Position numbers and translations under genes: made by a program | DNA from: Metabacillus_B sp050107715 | GTDB lineage: Bacteria; Bacillota; Bacilli; Bacillales; Bacillaceae | Direction of reading: 5' to 3' | Length of the DNA: 64,000 nucleotides | Assembly (NCBI RefSeq): GCF_050107715.1 | Contig: NZ_JBNILN010000001.1 | Span: 1 to 64,000, forward strand | Shown: positions 43,896 through 51,739 of the stretch, one piece after another | Layout: the number at the start of each line of letters is the position of its first letter | Position numbering within the stretch: the stretch's first letter is position 1 | The notes under the pieces: generated by a model | Databases searched by the model: none | Told to the model about the DNA's origin: nothing | Seen by the model: only the letters and a program-made list of their open reading frames with translations

Positions 43896-44213
43896 TTATA
43901 CGAGTCTTTGATTCTCCATTTTTTCTTCAAGCAGCTTGATCCGGTCATTGAGACGTTTGTTTTCTTCCTCGAGCGCCTCGCTGTTTCCGGCTGCCGCTTT
44001 TGAGCTTAAATAAGGGTCGTTTTCCCACCAGTCCATGCCAATTTCTTTTGCCTTATCTACTGATGCAACAATCAGCCTGATTTTGATGGTCAGGAGTTCA
44101 ACATCCGCTAACCCGATTTTAATATCACCGGCTATCACGACTCCTTTATCCAAAACCTTTTCAAGGACATCTACAATAGAACTGGACTGGCTGTTATGCT
44201 GGATTTCATTCAC
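43896..44213 (-). CDS. gvpJ: gas vesicle protein GvpJ
   Basis: 105 residues. GvpA-type domain (about 12-60; VLEKVLDKGVVIAGDIKIGLADVELLTIKIRLIVASV) followed by a coiled-coil tail (EEENKRLNDRIKLLEEKM). GvpJ is a minor shell protein or nucleation factor that helps form the conical ends. Fits the order K-J-T. Confidence 0.92.
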   Translation of the reverse strand: MNEIQHNSQSSSIVDVLEKVLDKGVVIAGDIKIGLADVELLTIKIRLIVASVDKAKEIGMDWWENDPYLSSKAAAGNSEALEEENKRLNDRIKLLEEKMENQRLV

Positions 44214-44245
44214 CTTTATTCCTCCTCGATTCTTTGGCGGTCCCT

Positions 44246-44554
44246 TTAGATCAGATTCCCGAGAGGGCCAAGGTCAATATTCAAGTCTTCATCCTTTAAA
44301 TCAAAGATGTCTTTCATCTCTTCCATCTTGATTTCCAGATTTGCAAGCGCTACTCCGAGATCCTCGATTTGCTGATCCGTTAGAGTGCCGCCGTCTACAC
44401 GTCGGATGGCGTGCCGTTCAACTAGCTGCCTTAGAAGTTCAATGACTGTTAAGACCAGCTGGGCAAGCCCCTGCTCGGCAGAATCCGGATCAAGATTAAT
44501 CCTGCCATTGCTGCTTTGCAGCCCTGTTTTAGCGTCTGCGGGATTCTGTGACAT
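44246..44554 (-). CDS. gvpK: gas vesicle protein GvpK
   Basis: 102 residues from ATG 44554 (GAGGAG 7 bases upstream). Conserved GvpK block (INLDPDSAEQGLAQLVLTVIELLRQLVERHAIRRVDGG) followed by an acidic helix (LANLEIKMEEMKDIFDLKDEDL). GvpK is a required accessory factor for shell assembly. Its start lies 26 bases inside the end of gvpS, so the two overlap out of frame. Confidence 0.92.
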   Translation of the reverse strand: MSQNPADAKTGLQSSNGRINLDPDSAEQGLAQLVLTVIELLRQLVERHAIRRVDGGTLTDQQIEDLGVALANLEIKMEEMKDIFDLKDEDLNIDLGPLGNLI

Positions 44555-44789
44555 GTACAAGCTCCTCTCTTTCCCGATCCATCTCGGTTGATGAAAGGGT
44601 TTGGTTTCCACTTGCTTCAACAAGGGTCTCTACTGCTGAAATCAAGACCCTAAGATCTAGATATATTAAATCAATTCCTGCTATTGAGATAATGAGATCC
44701 CCTCTCAGCACAACCCCTTTATCCAGAATGACATCCAGAATATCCAGAAGGGATACATCGCTATTTTCAATTTGCCGGGGCTGATCCAT
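44529..44789 (-). CDS. gvpS: gas vesicle protein GvpS
   Basis: 86 residues with a GvpA-like domain (LLDILDVILDKGVVLRGDLIISIAGIDLIYLDLRVLISAVET). A minor GvpA-family component, named by position between gvpL and gvpK as in B. megaterium. It overlaps gvpL by 23 bases and gvpK by 26 bases, a tight coupling that may set stoichiometry. Confidence 0.9.
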   Translation of the reverse strand: MDQPRQIENSDVSLLDILDVILDKGVVLRGDLIISIAGIDLIYLDLRVLISAVETLVEASGNQTLSSTEMDREREELVHVTESRRR

Positions 44790-45609
44790 TTTTTATCTCC
44801 TCATCTGCTGTCAGACTTGCGAAATGGTACGGAGGCCAGGGACCAGTGGGTTCGAATTTCCATCCCGCTTCGAGATTCGATTCTGCTGCCTCCTGGATTT
44901 TCTCTCTGAAAAGAGCGATTTGATCTTTTGGAAGCAGATAAACACTGTTCCAGCACATCTGTTCATCTCTCCCGGTGACGTCCTGGCTCCAAGTCTTCTT
45001 GACGGTGCTGTCAGCAGAAAATGGAATCAGTTCTTCGTGAATTTGTTCGCAGATTCTATTTTTTTCAAGTTCCATTTCCCGGTCAACAAGCTGTTCCAGT
45101 TTTCTTTTTTCAAAGTATTGTCTGCCTGGAGGAAGCTGGGCCATTTCCTCTTTCTTAGCAAGAACAGTCGGATTGCTATCTCCAAATGTTTCTCTCATTT
45201 CCTTATCATTGCTGTATATCTTAACATTCCACTCTTCTTTGCCTTCCAGGTAGCTGAATAAGTCAGCCATTCGGTCCTGATATTGCACAACAGTTTCTTC
45301 CAGGCTTTCCATGGAAGAATAGATCGTACAGAATTTAGTCGGAATCAGTGTATATTCCTTCTCAAGCATCATCAGGATTTCATGGTGATGAAAGGCTTTT
45401 TCATGAAGCCATTCCACTTCATTCACTTTTTCTTTAATTTGATCCTCCGAATATTCAGCCGGATCAAGTTCACATACAACAGCGTTAACTTTACCGAACT
45501 GTGCAGAGAAGCTGTCGCTGGTTTGATCAAACCCTTTAAAGGAGGGCAAAGTCCTTTCAGCCGCTTCTTCTGCAGGTATGAGCCCGTAAAGATAAATCAG
45601 GTTCCTCAT
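44767..45609 (-). CDS. gvpL: gas vesicle protein GvpL (GvpL/F family)
   Basis: 280 residues of the GvpL/GvpF family: an N-terminal ferredoxin-like domain (NLIYLYGLIPAEE; DQTSDSFSAQFGKVNAVVCELDPAEYSE), a helical middle with HEKAFHHHEILMMLEKEYTLIPTKFCTIY, and a C-terminal domain ending GPWPPYHFASL. GvpF/L act as chaperone-like adaptors that present GvpA to the growing vesicle. It sits between gvpG and gvpS as expected. Confidence 0.92.
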   Translation of the reverse strand: MRNLIYLYGLIPAEEAAERTLPSFKGFDQTSDSFSAQFGKVNAVVCELDPAEYSEDQIKEKVNEVEWLHEKAFHHHEILMMLEKEYTLIPTKFCTIYSSMESLEETVVQYQDRMADLFSYLEGKEEWNVKIYSNDKEMRETFGDSNPTVLAKKEEMAQLPPGRQYFEKRKLEQLVDREMELEKNRICEQIHEELIPFSADSTVKKTWSQDVTGRDEQMCWNSVYLLPKDQIALFREKIQEAAESNLEAGWKFEPTGPWPPYHFASLTADEEIKNGSAPAN

Positions 45610-45618
45610 TTAAATCCC

Positions 45619-45876
45619 TCACTTCTCCTGGTTCAGCATCTCTTCGTACTCTTTCATTTCAAGGCGCTTTGCCGTTTCGTACCGAAGCAGAAGCTGCTCT
45701 TCCTGTTCCTTATATGCCTGCTCTTCAATTTCATCCAGTTCATACATCATTTGAAGCTGGATCAGCTTTTGCTGAATCGTCGGAATATCAAACAATTCCT
45801 TATCCGCCTCTTCTTTGATCTTCTCTCCGACCTTTACCACGAGATTCAATGGTGCGGTAAAGAGCTTATGAATCAT
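45619..45876 (-). CDS. gvpG: gas vesicle protein GvpG
   Basis: 85 residues: a short hydrophobic N-terminus (LFTAPLNLVVKVGEKI) then a charged coiled coil (LQMMYELDEIEEQAYKEQEEQLLLRYE). Accessory assembly protein that works with GvpF/L. Start overlaps the gvpF stop by 4 bases (ATGA). Confidence 0.92.
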   Translation of the reverse strand: MIHKLFTAPLNLVVKVGEKIKEEADKELFDIPTIQQKLIQLQMMYELDEIEEQAYKEQEEQLLLRYETAKRLEMKEYEEMLNQEK

Positions 45877-46637
45877 GACGTTTCTTCAACCTTCAGCTGG
45901 ATGTTGATGAAATTGTAAGCAGGCCATGGTCCTGAATAATGGAAATCAACCTTGTTTCCCCAACTTTCGTGGATTTCATTAACTTTGCTGTCAAATAACT
46001 CCTCATATTTACGGTCTACAAGAAAAGCCCCATTTAACAGCATTTTTTCGCCGATTGGTTTATTTTGATTGGCTGCTTCAGAAACCTGCTGTAGCGGCTC
46101 GAATACTTCTTTGTTAACTTGCCTTTGCAGTTTTCCAAAAAACTCCTGAGCCATTCCTCCAAGCTTGATCCGGTCGTAGTAGCCTGCCTCTTCAGACTTT
46201 CCTTTGACGGATTCTTTCATTTTCAGAATATCACTTCGCCCGGAAAGTTCTTTGTTAATCCATTCTTCCTTTGCTACTACTTTTAAACCAAGCTCCATTT
46301 TTCCTTTTATCTCTGGAAAAAGCTTAGCAAACTGTGGATAAAGATTTTTCAGCAGCATTTGCACGTCCTCTTTTGTTTTGAAAATGTTTCCAAAGCTAAT
46401 TGGAATAACCGTGTCATTCTGCTTCATTACTGAGGAGACGACCTGCTGATGTGCCATCACGTTCTCTTTGTTTGGATGATAAATTTTCATTGGCACTTCC
46501 GCCGCTGCAATAGCGGAATCTTCATAATGGATTGTAAAAATCGGATAATCCTGGCCTTCCAGTACTACAGTTCCAAATGCAGGCTCTGTTTCAGCTGTTT
46601 GAATTCCGCAAAAGATATAGATTCCAGTTTCACTCAT
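45873..46637 (-). CDS. gvpF: gas vesicle protein GvpF (GvpL/F family)
   Basis: 254 residues from ATG 46637 (GGGGTG 6 bases upstream; the ATG at 46664 overlaps gvpN). Shares fold with gvpL: N-terminal GIYIFCGIQ strand, a helical core with VMKQNDTVIPISFGNIFKTKEDV, and a final FHYSGPWPAYNFINI. In other species GvpF alone of this family contacts GvpA directly. Confidence 0.92.
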   Translation of the reverse strand: MSETGIYIFCGIQTAETEPAFGTVVLEGQDYPIFTIHYEDSAIAAAEVPMKIYHPNKENVMAHQQVVSSVMKQNDTVIPISFGNIFKTKEDVQMLLKNLYPQFAKLFPEIKGKMELGLKVVAKEEWINKELSGRSDILKMKESVKGKSEEAGYYDRIKLGGMAQEFFGKLQRQVNKEVFEPLQQVSEAANQNKPIGEKMLLNGAFLVDRKYEELFDSKVNEIHESWGNKVDFHYSGPWPAYNFINIQLKVEETS

Positions 46638-46648
46638 AATGGTCACCC

Positions 46649-47563
46649 CTATATTTTCTTGCATTCCGCCTGAATGATTTGGAGAATTTTAGAATCACTC
46701 TCGTTTTCAAGCGATTTTCTTAATTGGTACCAGACAATATCCTGGCAAAGCTGCCGGAATGTCTCGTTTTTACCGTCTATTTTAATCTTCTGATCATTTG
46801 ATAACTGGGCAATCATAATGGATGCCCGAAGACTCGGACCTTCTTTGCCTTCTTTTCTGGATAAATCCCGCAGGTTATTGATAAAACGGGAAATGCTTTT
46901 CGCTTCATCAGACGAGACCCCTGATTTTCTTGCAATAATGTTCGCTTCCGCCTCTGGTTCAATAAACGAGAGCGGCATCGTGATCAGCCGGTCCAGGAGC
47001 GCTTCCTGAGTTTGATAGACCCCTGCATATTCATCTGGATTGCTTGTGAAAATCACTGTAAATTCCGGGTGGACCTTAACGAAAGGCTCTGTATGCTTCG
47101 TTCCATACAGCGGAAGAACCTTTTCTTCCAATATCGATAAAAATAAATTATTCGTTGACGGCTTCGAACGCGTAAACTCGTCGTAGACAAGGGTATAGCC
47201 ATTTTGGACGGCTTCCAGGAGCCTCCCGTTTTTCCACATTTCTGTTACGTTTTCTTCTTTTTTGTAGACCGTGCGGATATAATTATCCACTACCTTTGAG
47301 CTCGTATACCCTGTGAAGGAGCCAATTAAGTCCGCGTTGGAAAGCTCGTGATTTCCATGCATCAGCATCACAGGCCGCTTCCTGCTCTTAGCCAGATTAA
47401 GGGCAAGGGTTGTTTTCCCGACTCCTGATGGCCCTGTGAAATGAACTGGATAACCGGCTTTCATATAGGAAGCAGACCGCTGCAGAATTTCATGGAAGGC
47501 CTCTTCATAAAATGAGTCCTGTCTCTTACCCGGTGCTGGTTTTGATTCTTTTAATACGGTCAT
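46649..47563 (-). CDS. gvpN: gas vesicle AAA+ ATPase GvpN
   Basis: 304 residues of MoxR-like AAA+ type. Walker A GPSGVGKTTLALN, Walker B LVYDEFTR, sensor 1 VIFTSNPDEYAG and an arginine-finger region (ALLDRLITMPL). GvpN drives growth or widening of the vesicle. Ends 11 bases before the gvpF start. Confidence 0.95.
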   Translation of the reverse strand: MTVLKESKPAPGKRQDSFYEEAFHEILQRSASYMKAGYPVHFTGPSGVGKTTLALNLAKSRKRPVMLMHGNHELSNADLIGSFTGYTSSKVVDNYIRTVYKKEENVTEMWKNGRLLEAVQNGYTLVYDEFTRSKPSTNNLFLSILEEKVLPLYGTKHTEPFVKVHPEFTVIFTSNPDEYAGVYQTQEALLDRLITMPLSFIEPEAEANIIARKSGVSSDEAKSISRFINNLRDLSRKEGKEGPSLRASIMIAQLSNDQKIKIDGKNETFRQLCQDIVWYQLRKSLENESDSKILQIIQAECKKI

Positions 47564-47590
47564 TCATTCTGCCCCCAATCCTGCTGTTTC

Positions 47591-47857
47591 CTATTCCGCT
47601 TCATCCATCATGGCGCTTCTCGGCCTTAAACTTTTACGGGTATATGAGGTCACATCATATTCTGAATCCAATGTCACATCATACACCCCGAGCATTTCAT
47701 CTTTTGCATACTTTCTCATATACTCGCGTTCTTCCACGACTTCCACAACAGCTTTGCATCCTTCTTCAACAGGTTCAATGGAAGTTATTTTATGAGGGGG
47801 AGCTATATGCTCTGAGAAGAATTCATTTAATGATTGAATAATTTCTTTAATCTTCAT
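47591..47857 (-). CDS. gvpR: gas vesicle protein GvpR (GvpO family)
   Basis: 88 residues from ATG 47857 (GGCGGTG upstream; the frame to 47908 is longer but lacks a site). It is of GvpO type: an N-terminal helix (IKEIIQSLNEFFSEHI) and a beta sheet with the YDVTLDSEYDVTSYTRKSLRPR ending. In B. megaterium the equivalent gene between gvpB and gvpN is gvpR. Confidence 0.85.
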   Translation of the reverse strand: MKIKEIIQSLNEFFSEHIAPPHKITSIEPVEEGCKAVVEVVEEREYMRKYAKDEMLGVYDVTLDSEYDVTSYTRKSLRPRSAMMDEAE

Positions 47858-47932
47858 AAGATTCACCGCCGCTCTTCTATTTAAAAGGAACCGCCGGGGC
47901 TTATGCACCCGGCTGGCTTCCTTCAGGCTTTA

Positions 47933-48196
47933 TTAAATGCTGAATTGCTTATCTCGTTCGTTTGTCTGCTGAGGAAGTGCATTATCCTCTTCAGCGTCAT
48001 CTCGGAGAAGACCTACTGCGTTTGCATATCTTAACCATGTATCCACACTTGCGATTACGACTCTCGCTTCAATTGTAATCAGTTCAATCCCGACTAATGA
48101 AACGCGGGCGAACACATCAATTACGACCCCTTTGTCAAGAATACGGTCAACTACTTCTGCCAGACTGGAACTATCCGTACTTTTTTGAACAGCCAT
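47933..48196 (-). CDS. gvpB: major gas vesicle shell protein GvpB (GvpA family)
   Basis: 87 residues. The whole chain matches the GvpA family, with the strand-forming core ILDKGVVIDVFARVSLVGIELI and VIASVDTWLRYA; the final polar tail (NERDKQFSI) is like B. megaterium GvpB. It makes the ribs of the hollow protein shell that lets gas in and keeps water out. The window has no separate gvpA, so this should be the sole structural shell protein. Confidence 0.96.
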   Translation of the reverse strand: MAVQKSTDSSSLAEVVDRILDKGVVIDVFARVSLVGIELITIEARVVIASVDTWLRYANAVGLLRDDAEEDNALPQQTNERDKQFSI

Positions 48197-48218
48197 GTTA
48201 TCTTTCTCCTTTCATTGT

Positions 48219-48797
48219 TTAAGAGTTTGAGATGGAGCTAATCGTTTTTATATTACTCGCTGACTTGATTTCACTGGGCTTCTTTACATTCGCTGCACTT
48301 TTGACCTGAGAGACGCTTTTAAGCTGATTGACACCTTTTAAATGCCTGGCGCTTCTCATTTTTCCATTGTCATCCGGCTTGATTTTCTCCTGAAAATCTT
48401 CTCCGGCTTCCTTGAAATTTTTCAGCTTGGAACGAACCTTCAGAAGTGCTTCCTGAACTTTATCTCTCATTTCTTCAGCTTTGGAGTGAACATTTTCTGC
48501 GTTTTCTTCTTTCGCTGTTTCAAGCTTACCCGCAGCCTCTTTTACTTTGGATTGCATTTTTTTCTGGGCATGGTCCTTTAACTCATCCGCCAGCCTTTGC
48601 TTGACGTCACCCTCTAGCTCATCTGCTTCTTCTTTTACTTCTTCTTTCACATCATTCTTTTTATCTTCCGTTTTGTGCCTTGCAGCATCAGGAATAACTT
48701 TCTTTCGGATACCAGGAATAAACAATAGGCTCATTCCCGCCGCAGCTAAACTGCCGTATCCGATTTTCTTATAGCGGTCATTCTGATCAGAGCTCAT
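48219..48797 (-). CDS. gvpQ: gas vesicle protein GvpQ
   Basis: 192 residues: a short hydrophobic helix (KIGYGSLAAAGMSLLFIPGI), a very charged coiled coil full of Lys, Glu and Ala (about 40-130), then a basic low-complexity tail (repeats of SVSQVKSAANVKKPSEIKSA type). It fits GvpQ of B. megaterium in place and character. First gene of the operon here; gvpA and gvpP, which precede it in B. megaterium, are absent. Confidence 0.85.
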   Translation of the reverse strand: MSSDQNDRYKKIGYGSLAAAGMSLLFIPGIRKKVIPDAARHKTEDKKNDVKEEVKEEADELEGDVKQRLADELKDHAQKKMQSKVKEAAGKLETAKEENAENVHSKAEEMRDKVQEALLKVRSKLKNFKEAGEDFQEKIKPDDNGKMRSARHLKGVNQLKSVSQVKSAANVKKPSEIKSASNIKTISSISNS

Positions 48798-48865
48798 TGA
48801 TTGCGTCCTCCTTTCTAAACTGAAAGGCGGGTTTTGCCGCTTTCAATTCCGTTCTATTGTCGGTG

Positions 48866-48892
48866 TTACCCGCTGTTGAATGTCTATCAAAC
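48866..48892 (-). promoter_or_regulatory. sigma-B-like promoter ahead of the gas-vesicle operon
   Basis: On the minus strand GTTTGA (48892-48887) and GGGTAA (48871-48866), 15 bases apart, fit the sigma-B consensus GTTTAA-N12-15-GGGWAW. The predicted start would lie about 60-65 bases before the gvpQ start codon. No better sigma-A pair was seen in the 300-base gap. Confidence 0.55.
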
Positions 48893-49069
48893 TGGGTATT
48901 CTTTCTGAAGGCGGGCCTAAAAGCCCAGCATTCAAAAAAAAAGATATATCTGTAATGAATGTTTGCCGTAACAAACGGGTTTATCGAGGGTTCATTAAAA
49001 ATGTTTCAATTTTATTACATTTAAGATTTTCAGGTATTTGCTTGTCTTCTCCGTCTGCTCAACCTAAAA

Positions 49070-49105
49070 AAACCCCTTGAGAACGAGTGGTCTCCAAGAG
49101 GTTTT
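49070..49105 (-). terminator. terminator after the LysR gene
   Basis: AAACCCCTTGAGA pairs imperfectly with TCTCCAAGAGGTTTT around a loop; T-rich on the minus strand. Confidence 0.65.
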
Positions 49106-49108
49106 ACA

Positions 49109-49966
49109 TCACCTTACAAGCTGGTTAATGATTTGCTGAAAGAACGGATCCTGTTTATTTTTGCTTTTATAGCCTATGTAAATGTCATTTGATACGGACA
49201 GGTGGCGATAGACGATCTTACTTTTATTCTGTTTTACCGATTCTTGAATCAGATAATCGGGCAGCAGGCTGATGCCGATCTTTTTCTCCACTGCAGTAAG
49301 GATGGCTCTTAAGTCTGAAATAACGTAATAAGGGTCCATTTCAGGCCGATTTTTAAAATGCTCTCTCCACATTCTTCTTATAATCGGGAGCTCCATACCA
49401 TAGCTGATCCAATTTTGCTCAAGCAGCCATTCCTCTATTGCGGAGTCAGCAGGAGGAACTTCCATGCTGAATGGAACGGTAATAAAGAATTCCTCTCTTT
49501 CAGCCAGTTTGTACTCAATACCCGGTTTGCTGAGACGCTGTGTTGTGACAATCAGATCTGTCCGGTTTTGGTCCAGCATATCGAAGAGGCCCTGCGAATC
49601 ACCCTGATAATGGATAACCTTTAAGTCACAAGCCTTGAGGCGTTCCAGAATCCTTGAAGAGAAATAGTCAATCGGCGAGCCTATTATGATGGAAGGAGAG
49701 GTCTTTACCGTATGGCGAATTTCAAGTGTCGTCTTTTCAAGTGTCTCAATTAACGGAGCAAGCCTAGTGTATAATTCCTTTCCGCGGTCAGTAGGGATGA
49801 TTTTTCTAGTCGTCCTTGTAAACAGCGGTTCTCCCACTTCGGCTTCAAGGGCTGCAAGATGCTGACTCATGGCAGGCTGAGTGAGAATCCGCGATTTTGC
49901 AGCTTCCGATACGGATTGATGCTTATAGATGCTGATAAAACTCCGGTACCATTCAAAATCAATCAC
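49109..49966 (-). CDS. LysR-family transcriptional regulator
   Basis: 285 residues from GTG 49966. The GTG overlaps the HxlR stop as GTGA, giving a normal LysR N-terminus (IDFEWYRSFISIYKHQSVSEAAKSRILTQPAMSQHL); the frame up to 49996 adds only a basic tail. Winged helix (about 1-60) then a two-lobed inducer domain (about 90-285). Ligand unknown. The overlap with the HxlR gene suggests co-translation of two regulators. Confidence 0.88.
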   Translation of the reverse strand: MIDFEWYRSFISIYKHQSVSEAAKSRILTQPAMSQHLAALEAEVGEPLFTRTTRKIIPTDRGKELYTRLAPLIETLEKTTLEIRHTVKTSPSIIIGSPIDYFSSRILERLKACDLKVIHYQGDSQGLFDMLDQNRTDLIVTTQRLSKPGIEYKLAEREEFFITVPFSMEVPPADSAIEEWLLEQNWISYGMELPIIRRMWREHFKNRPEMDPYYVISDLRAILTAVEKKIGISLLPDYLIQESVKQNKSKIVYRHLSVSNDIYIGYKSKNKQDPFFQQIINQLVR

Positions 49967-50334
49967 CTGACAGCGGCCCCGCTTCCGATCCAGCATTCTT
50001 TTCTCTCAATTTGATGGGCATCTGCGTACTGATCTCCCCTATTGCACATCTCATTAAGGGTTCGCTGCAGCTTCTTTCCCAATTCTGCTGTTGAATACTC
50101 TACCCTGGCCGGAGCAATTGGATAGGCTTTCCCGATAATCAGGCCTTGCTCCTCAAGCTCCTTTAGCTGCTGTGCCAAAACCTTTTGGGTGATTCCAGGA
50201 ATCGCTCTTTGCAGCTCTGAGAATCGTTTCGTGCTTCTATTCAAATTCCAGAGAATCAGGACTTTCCATTTTCCTCCGATCAAATCAATGACCAGGTTGA
50301 TCGCACATGGATATTCATTTTCAAGCTGTTTCAT
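49963..50334 (-). CDS. HxlR-family transcriptional regulator
   Basis: 123 residues of winged-helix HxlR type: VIDLIGGKWKVLILWNL and the recognition segment GITQKVLAQQLKELEEQGLI. HxlR regulators such as YodB and HypR sense quinones, disulfide stress or formaldehyde through cysteines; this protein has Cys9 near the N-terminus (YPCAINL), the conserved sensing Cys in that family. It is divergent from a quinone-reductase gene, the usual target arrangement. Confidence 0.9.
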   Translation of the reverse strand: MKQLENEYPCAINLVIDLIGGKWKVLILWNLNRSTKRFSELQRAIPGITQKVLAQQLKELEEQGLIIGKAYPIAPARVEYSTAELGKKLQRTLNEMCNRGDQYADAHQIERKECWIGSGAAVR

Positions 50335-50463
50335 ACTGTCCCTCCTGAAGCAGTTTCCATTCGGTAACTACCGTACATAAAAGTGCCTTCTTGTACAAAT
50401 TCTTTTTATAGATCTATTATATACATAGCCATTACTAATACGAAAATGAAGGAGTGGAAATCA

Positions 50464-51441
50464 TTGAAAGCATTACTTCTTGAAGAAAAAGGAAAATGGG
50501 ATCAAATGAGAGTCGGAGAAGCCGAAACCCCGGTACCGCAAAAAGGAGAAATCCTTATCAGGGTCCGCGCAGTCAGTCTTAATCCTGTAGATTATAAAAC
50601 CGCATCGAACGGAAACCCTGATTGGAGCTACCCTCACATACTCGGCTTAGATGTCGCAGGTACTGTAGAGGCACTTGGAGACGGAGTTTCCGGGTGGTCA
50701 AAAGGCGACCGGGTCGTGTATCACGGGGATATGACAAAAGGCGGCGGTTTTGCAGAATTCGCTGTAACAACCGCACACACGGTTTCCCGAATTCCGGATG
50801 ACATATCATTTGAAGATGCTGCAGCTCTTCCTACTGCCGGTTATACAGCATACGAGGCTTTATTCCGAAAGCTTCCGCTGTACACATTTAATAACATCCT
50901 TATTCAAGGCGGAGCAGGAGGAGTAGGAGGCTTTGGCATTCAGCTTGCAAAACAGGCTGGCTTAGAAGTAATTACAACTGCGTCCGCTGCCAACCATGAC
51001 TACGTGAAGTCATTAGGAGCGGATCATGTCATTGATTACCGCTCGGAAAATGTAACAAAAAGAGTGCTTGAACTTACAAACGGCAGAGGAGTAGACGCCG
51101 TTCTTGATACAGTTAGCCGCCAAACTGCTACAGAAGCTTTGGAATACCTTGCCTATCGGGGACAGCTTGCCCACATAGCAGGAGCACCTGACACGTCCGG
51201 ATTAAAACCTTTCACCAAAGTCCTATCCTTCCATGAGATTGCTCTGGGCGCCATCCATAAAGCAGATTTTGAATCCCAAAAGGATTTAGCTGCAATGGGC
51301 GATGAAATGCTTGCCCTGCTGAAGGATGGGAAAATCAATTCTCTCCTCGCAGAAAAAATTACGCTTGAAGAAATTCCCGATGCACTGGTCCGGCTATCTG
51401 AACGTCATGTGAAAGGAAAAATTGCTGCGATCGTTTCTTAA
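50464..51441 (+). CDS. NADPH:quinone reductase / zinc-type alcohol dehydrogenase family
   Basis: 325 residues from TTG 50464 (GGAG 9 bases upstream), giving MKALLLEEKGKW. Medium-chain dehydrogenase with GroES-like domain (about 25-115; LIRVRAVSLNPVDYK) and NADPH-binding AGGVGGFGIQLAKQ. The usual catalytic-zinc Cys/His ligands are missing, as in quinone oxidoreductases (Qor). Reduces quinones or enones. Divergent from the HxlR gene, which probably represses it. Confidence 0.88.
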   Translation: MKALLLEEKGKWDQMRVGEAETPVPQKGEILIRVRAVSLNPVDYKTASNGNPDWSYPHILGLDVAGTVEALGDGVSGWSKGDRVVYHGDMTKGGGFAEFAVTTAHTVSRIPDDISFEDAAALPTAGYTAYEALFRKLPLYTFNNILIQGGAGGVGGFGIQLAKQAGLEVITTASAANHDYVKSLGADHVIDYRSENVTKRVLELTNGRGVDAVLDTVSRQTATEALEYLAYRGQLAHIAGAPDTSGLKPFTKVLSFHEIALGAIHKADFESQKDLAAMGDEMLALLKDGKINSLLAEKITLEEIPDALVRLSERHVKGKIAAIVS

Positions 51442-51488
51442 TAAAGGAAACCGGGAGATAGCCCGGGGAGGAAACCGGCTTTGCCTAG

Positions 51489-51527
51489 ATGGGAGCAGTG
51501 TGCTGAACGGCACCCTGCTCCCATTTT
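51489..51527 (+). terminator. terminator after the quinone reductase gene
   Basis: ATGGGAGCAG and CTGCTCCCAT plus inner GTGC/GCAC form a strong stem followed by TTTTT. Confidence 0.93.
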
Positions 51528-51657
51528 TAGTTGGCAGATTTATGAGGAGTTCGTACGTTCGCAGGTAGGTACTGAAGACCCTTTGGCTGTCTCATTTTGC
51601 TGGGATCAATCTCTTCTTGCCTCCGGTGGTTCTACAGGTGATAAGAGATTGATCGAA

Positions 51658-51739
51658 TTTTGTCGAAAAGTCGATATGTAGGTAAAAATGGTTGATATAA
51701 TTAAATTTCGGTCGATTTGTGTTCGTTTTCGGTCGATAT
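51658..51739. repeat. decayed 20/21-bp periodic repeat linked to the array at 31.4 kb
   Basis: Starts with TTTTGTCGAAAAGTC (51658-51672), which in reverse complement is the tail of each 183-bp unit in the 31436-31994 array (GACTTTTCGACAAAA). It continues with four degenerate copies of TCGATAT at 51671, 51692, 51712 and 51733, giving 20-21-bp spacing, two of them inside TTTCGGTCGAT. Confidence 0.65.

Larger units (their letters stand above)
48798..49108. other. intergenic region upstream of gvpQ
   Basis: 311 bases between gvpQ and the 3' end of the LysR gene. It holds the sigma-B-like promoter and, from 49070 to 49105, a terminator-like inverted repeat (AACCCCTTGAGA ... TCTCCAAGAGGTT) that ends the LysR transcript. 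No ORF seen. Confidence 0.6.

Noticed and set aside
42798..48774. Long plus-strand frames opposite the gas-vesicle operon
   Set aside because: All are antisense shadows of gvp genes, typical for Lys/Glu-rich coding strands that give Ser/Phe/Leu-rich complements.
51481..51681. 66-residue plus-strand frame
   Set aside because: It spans the terminator hairpin of the quinone reductase gene.
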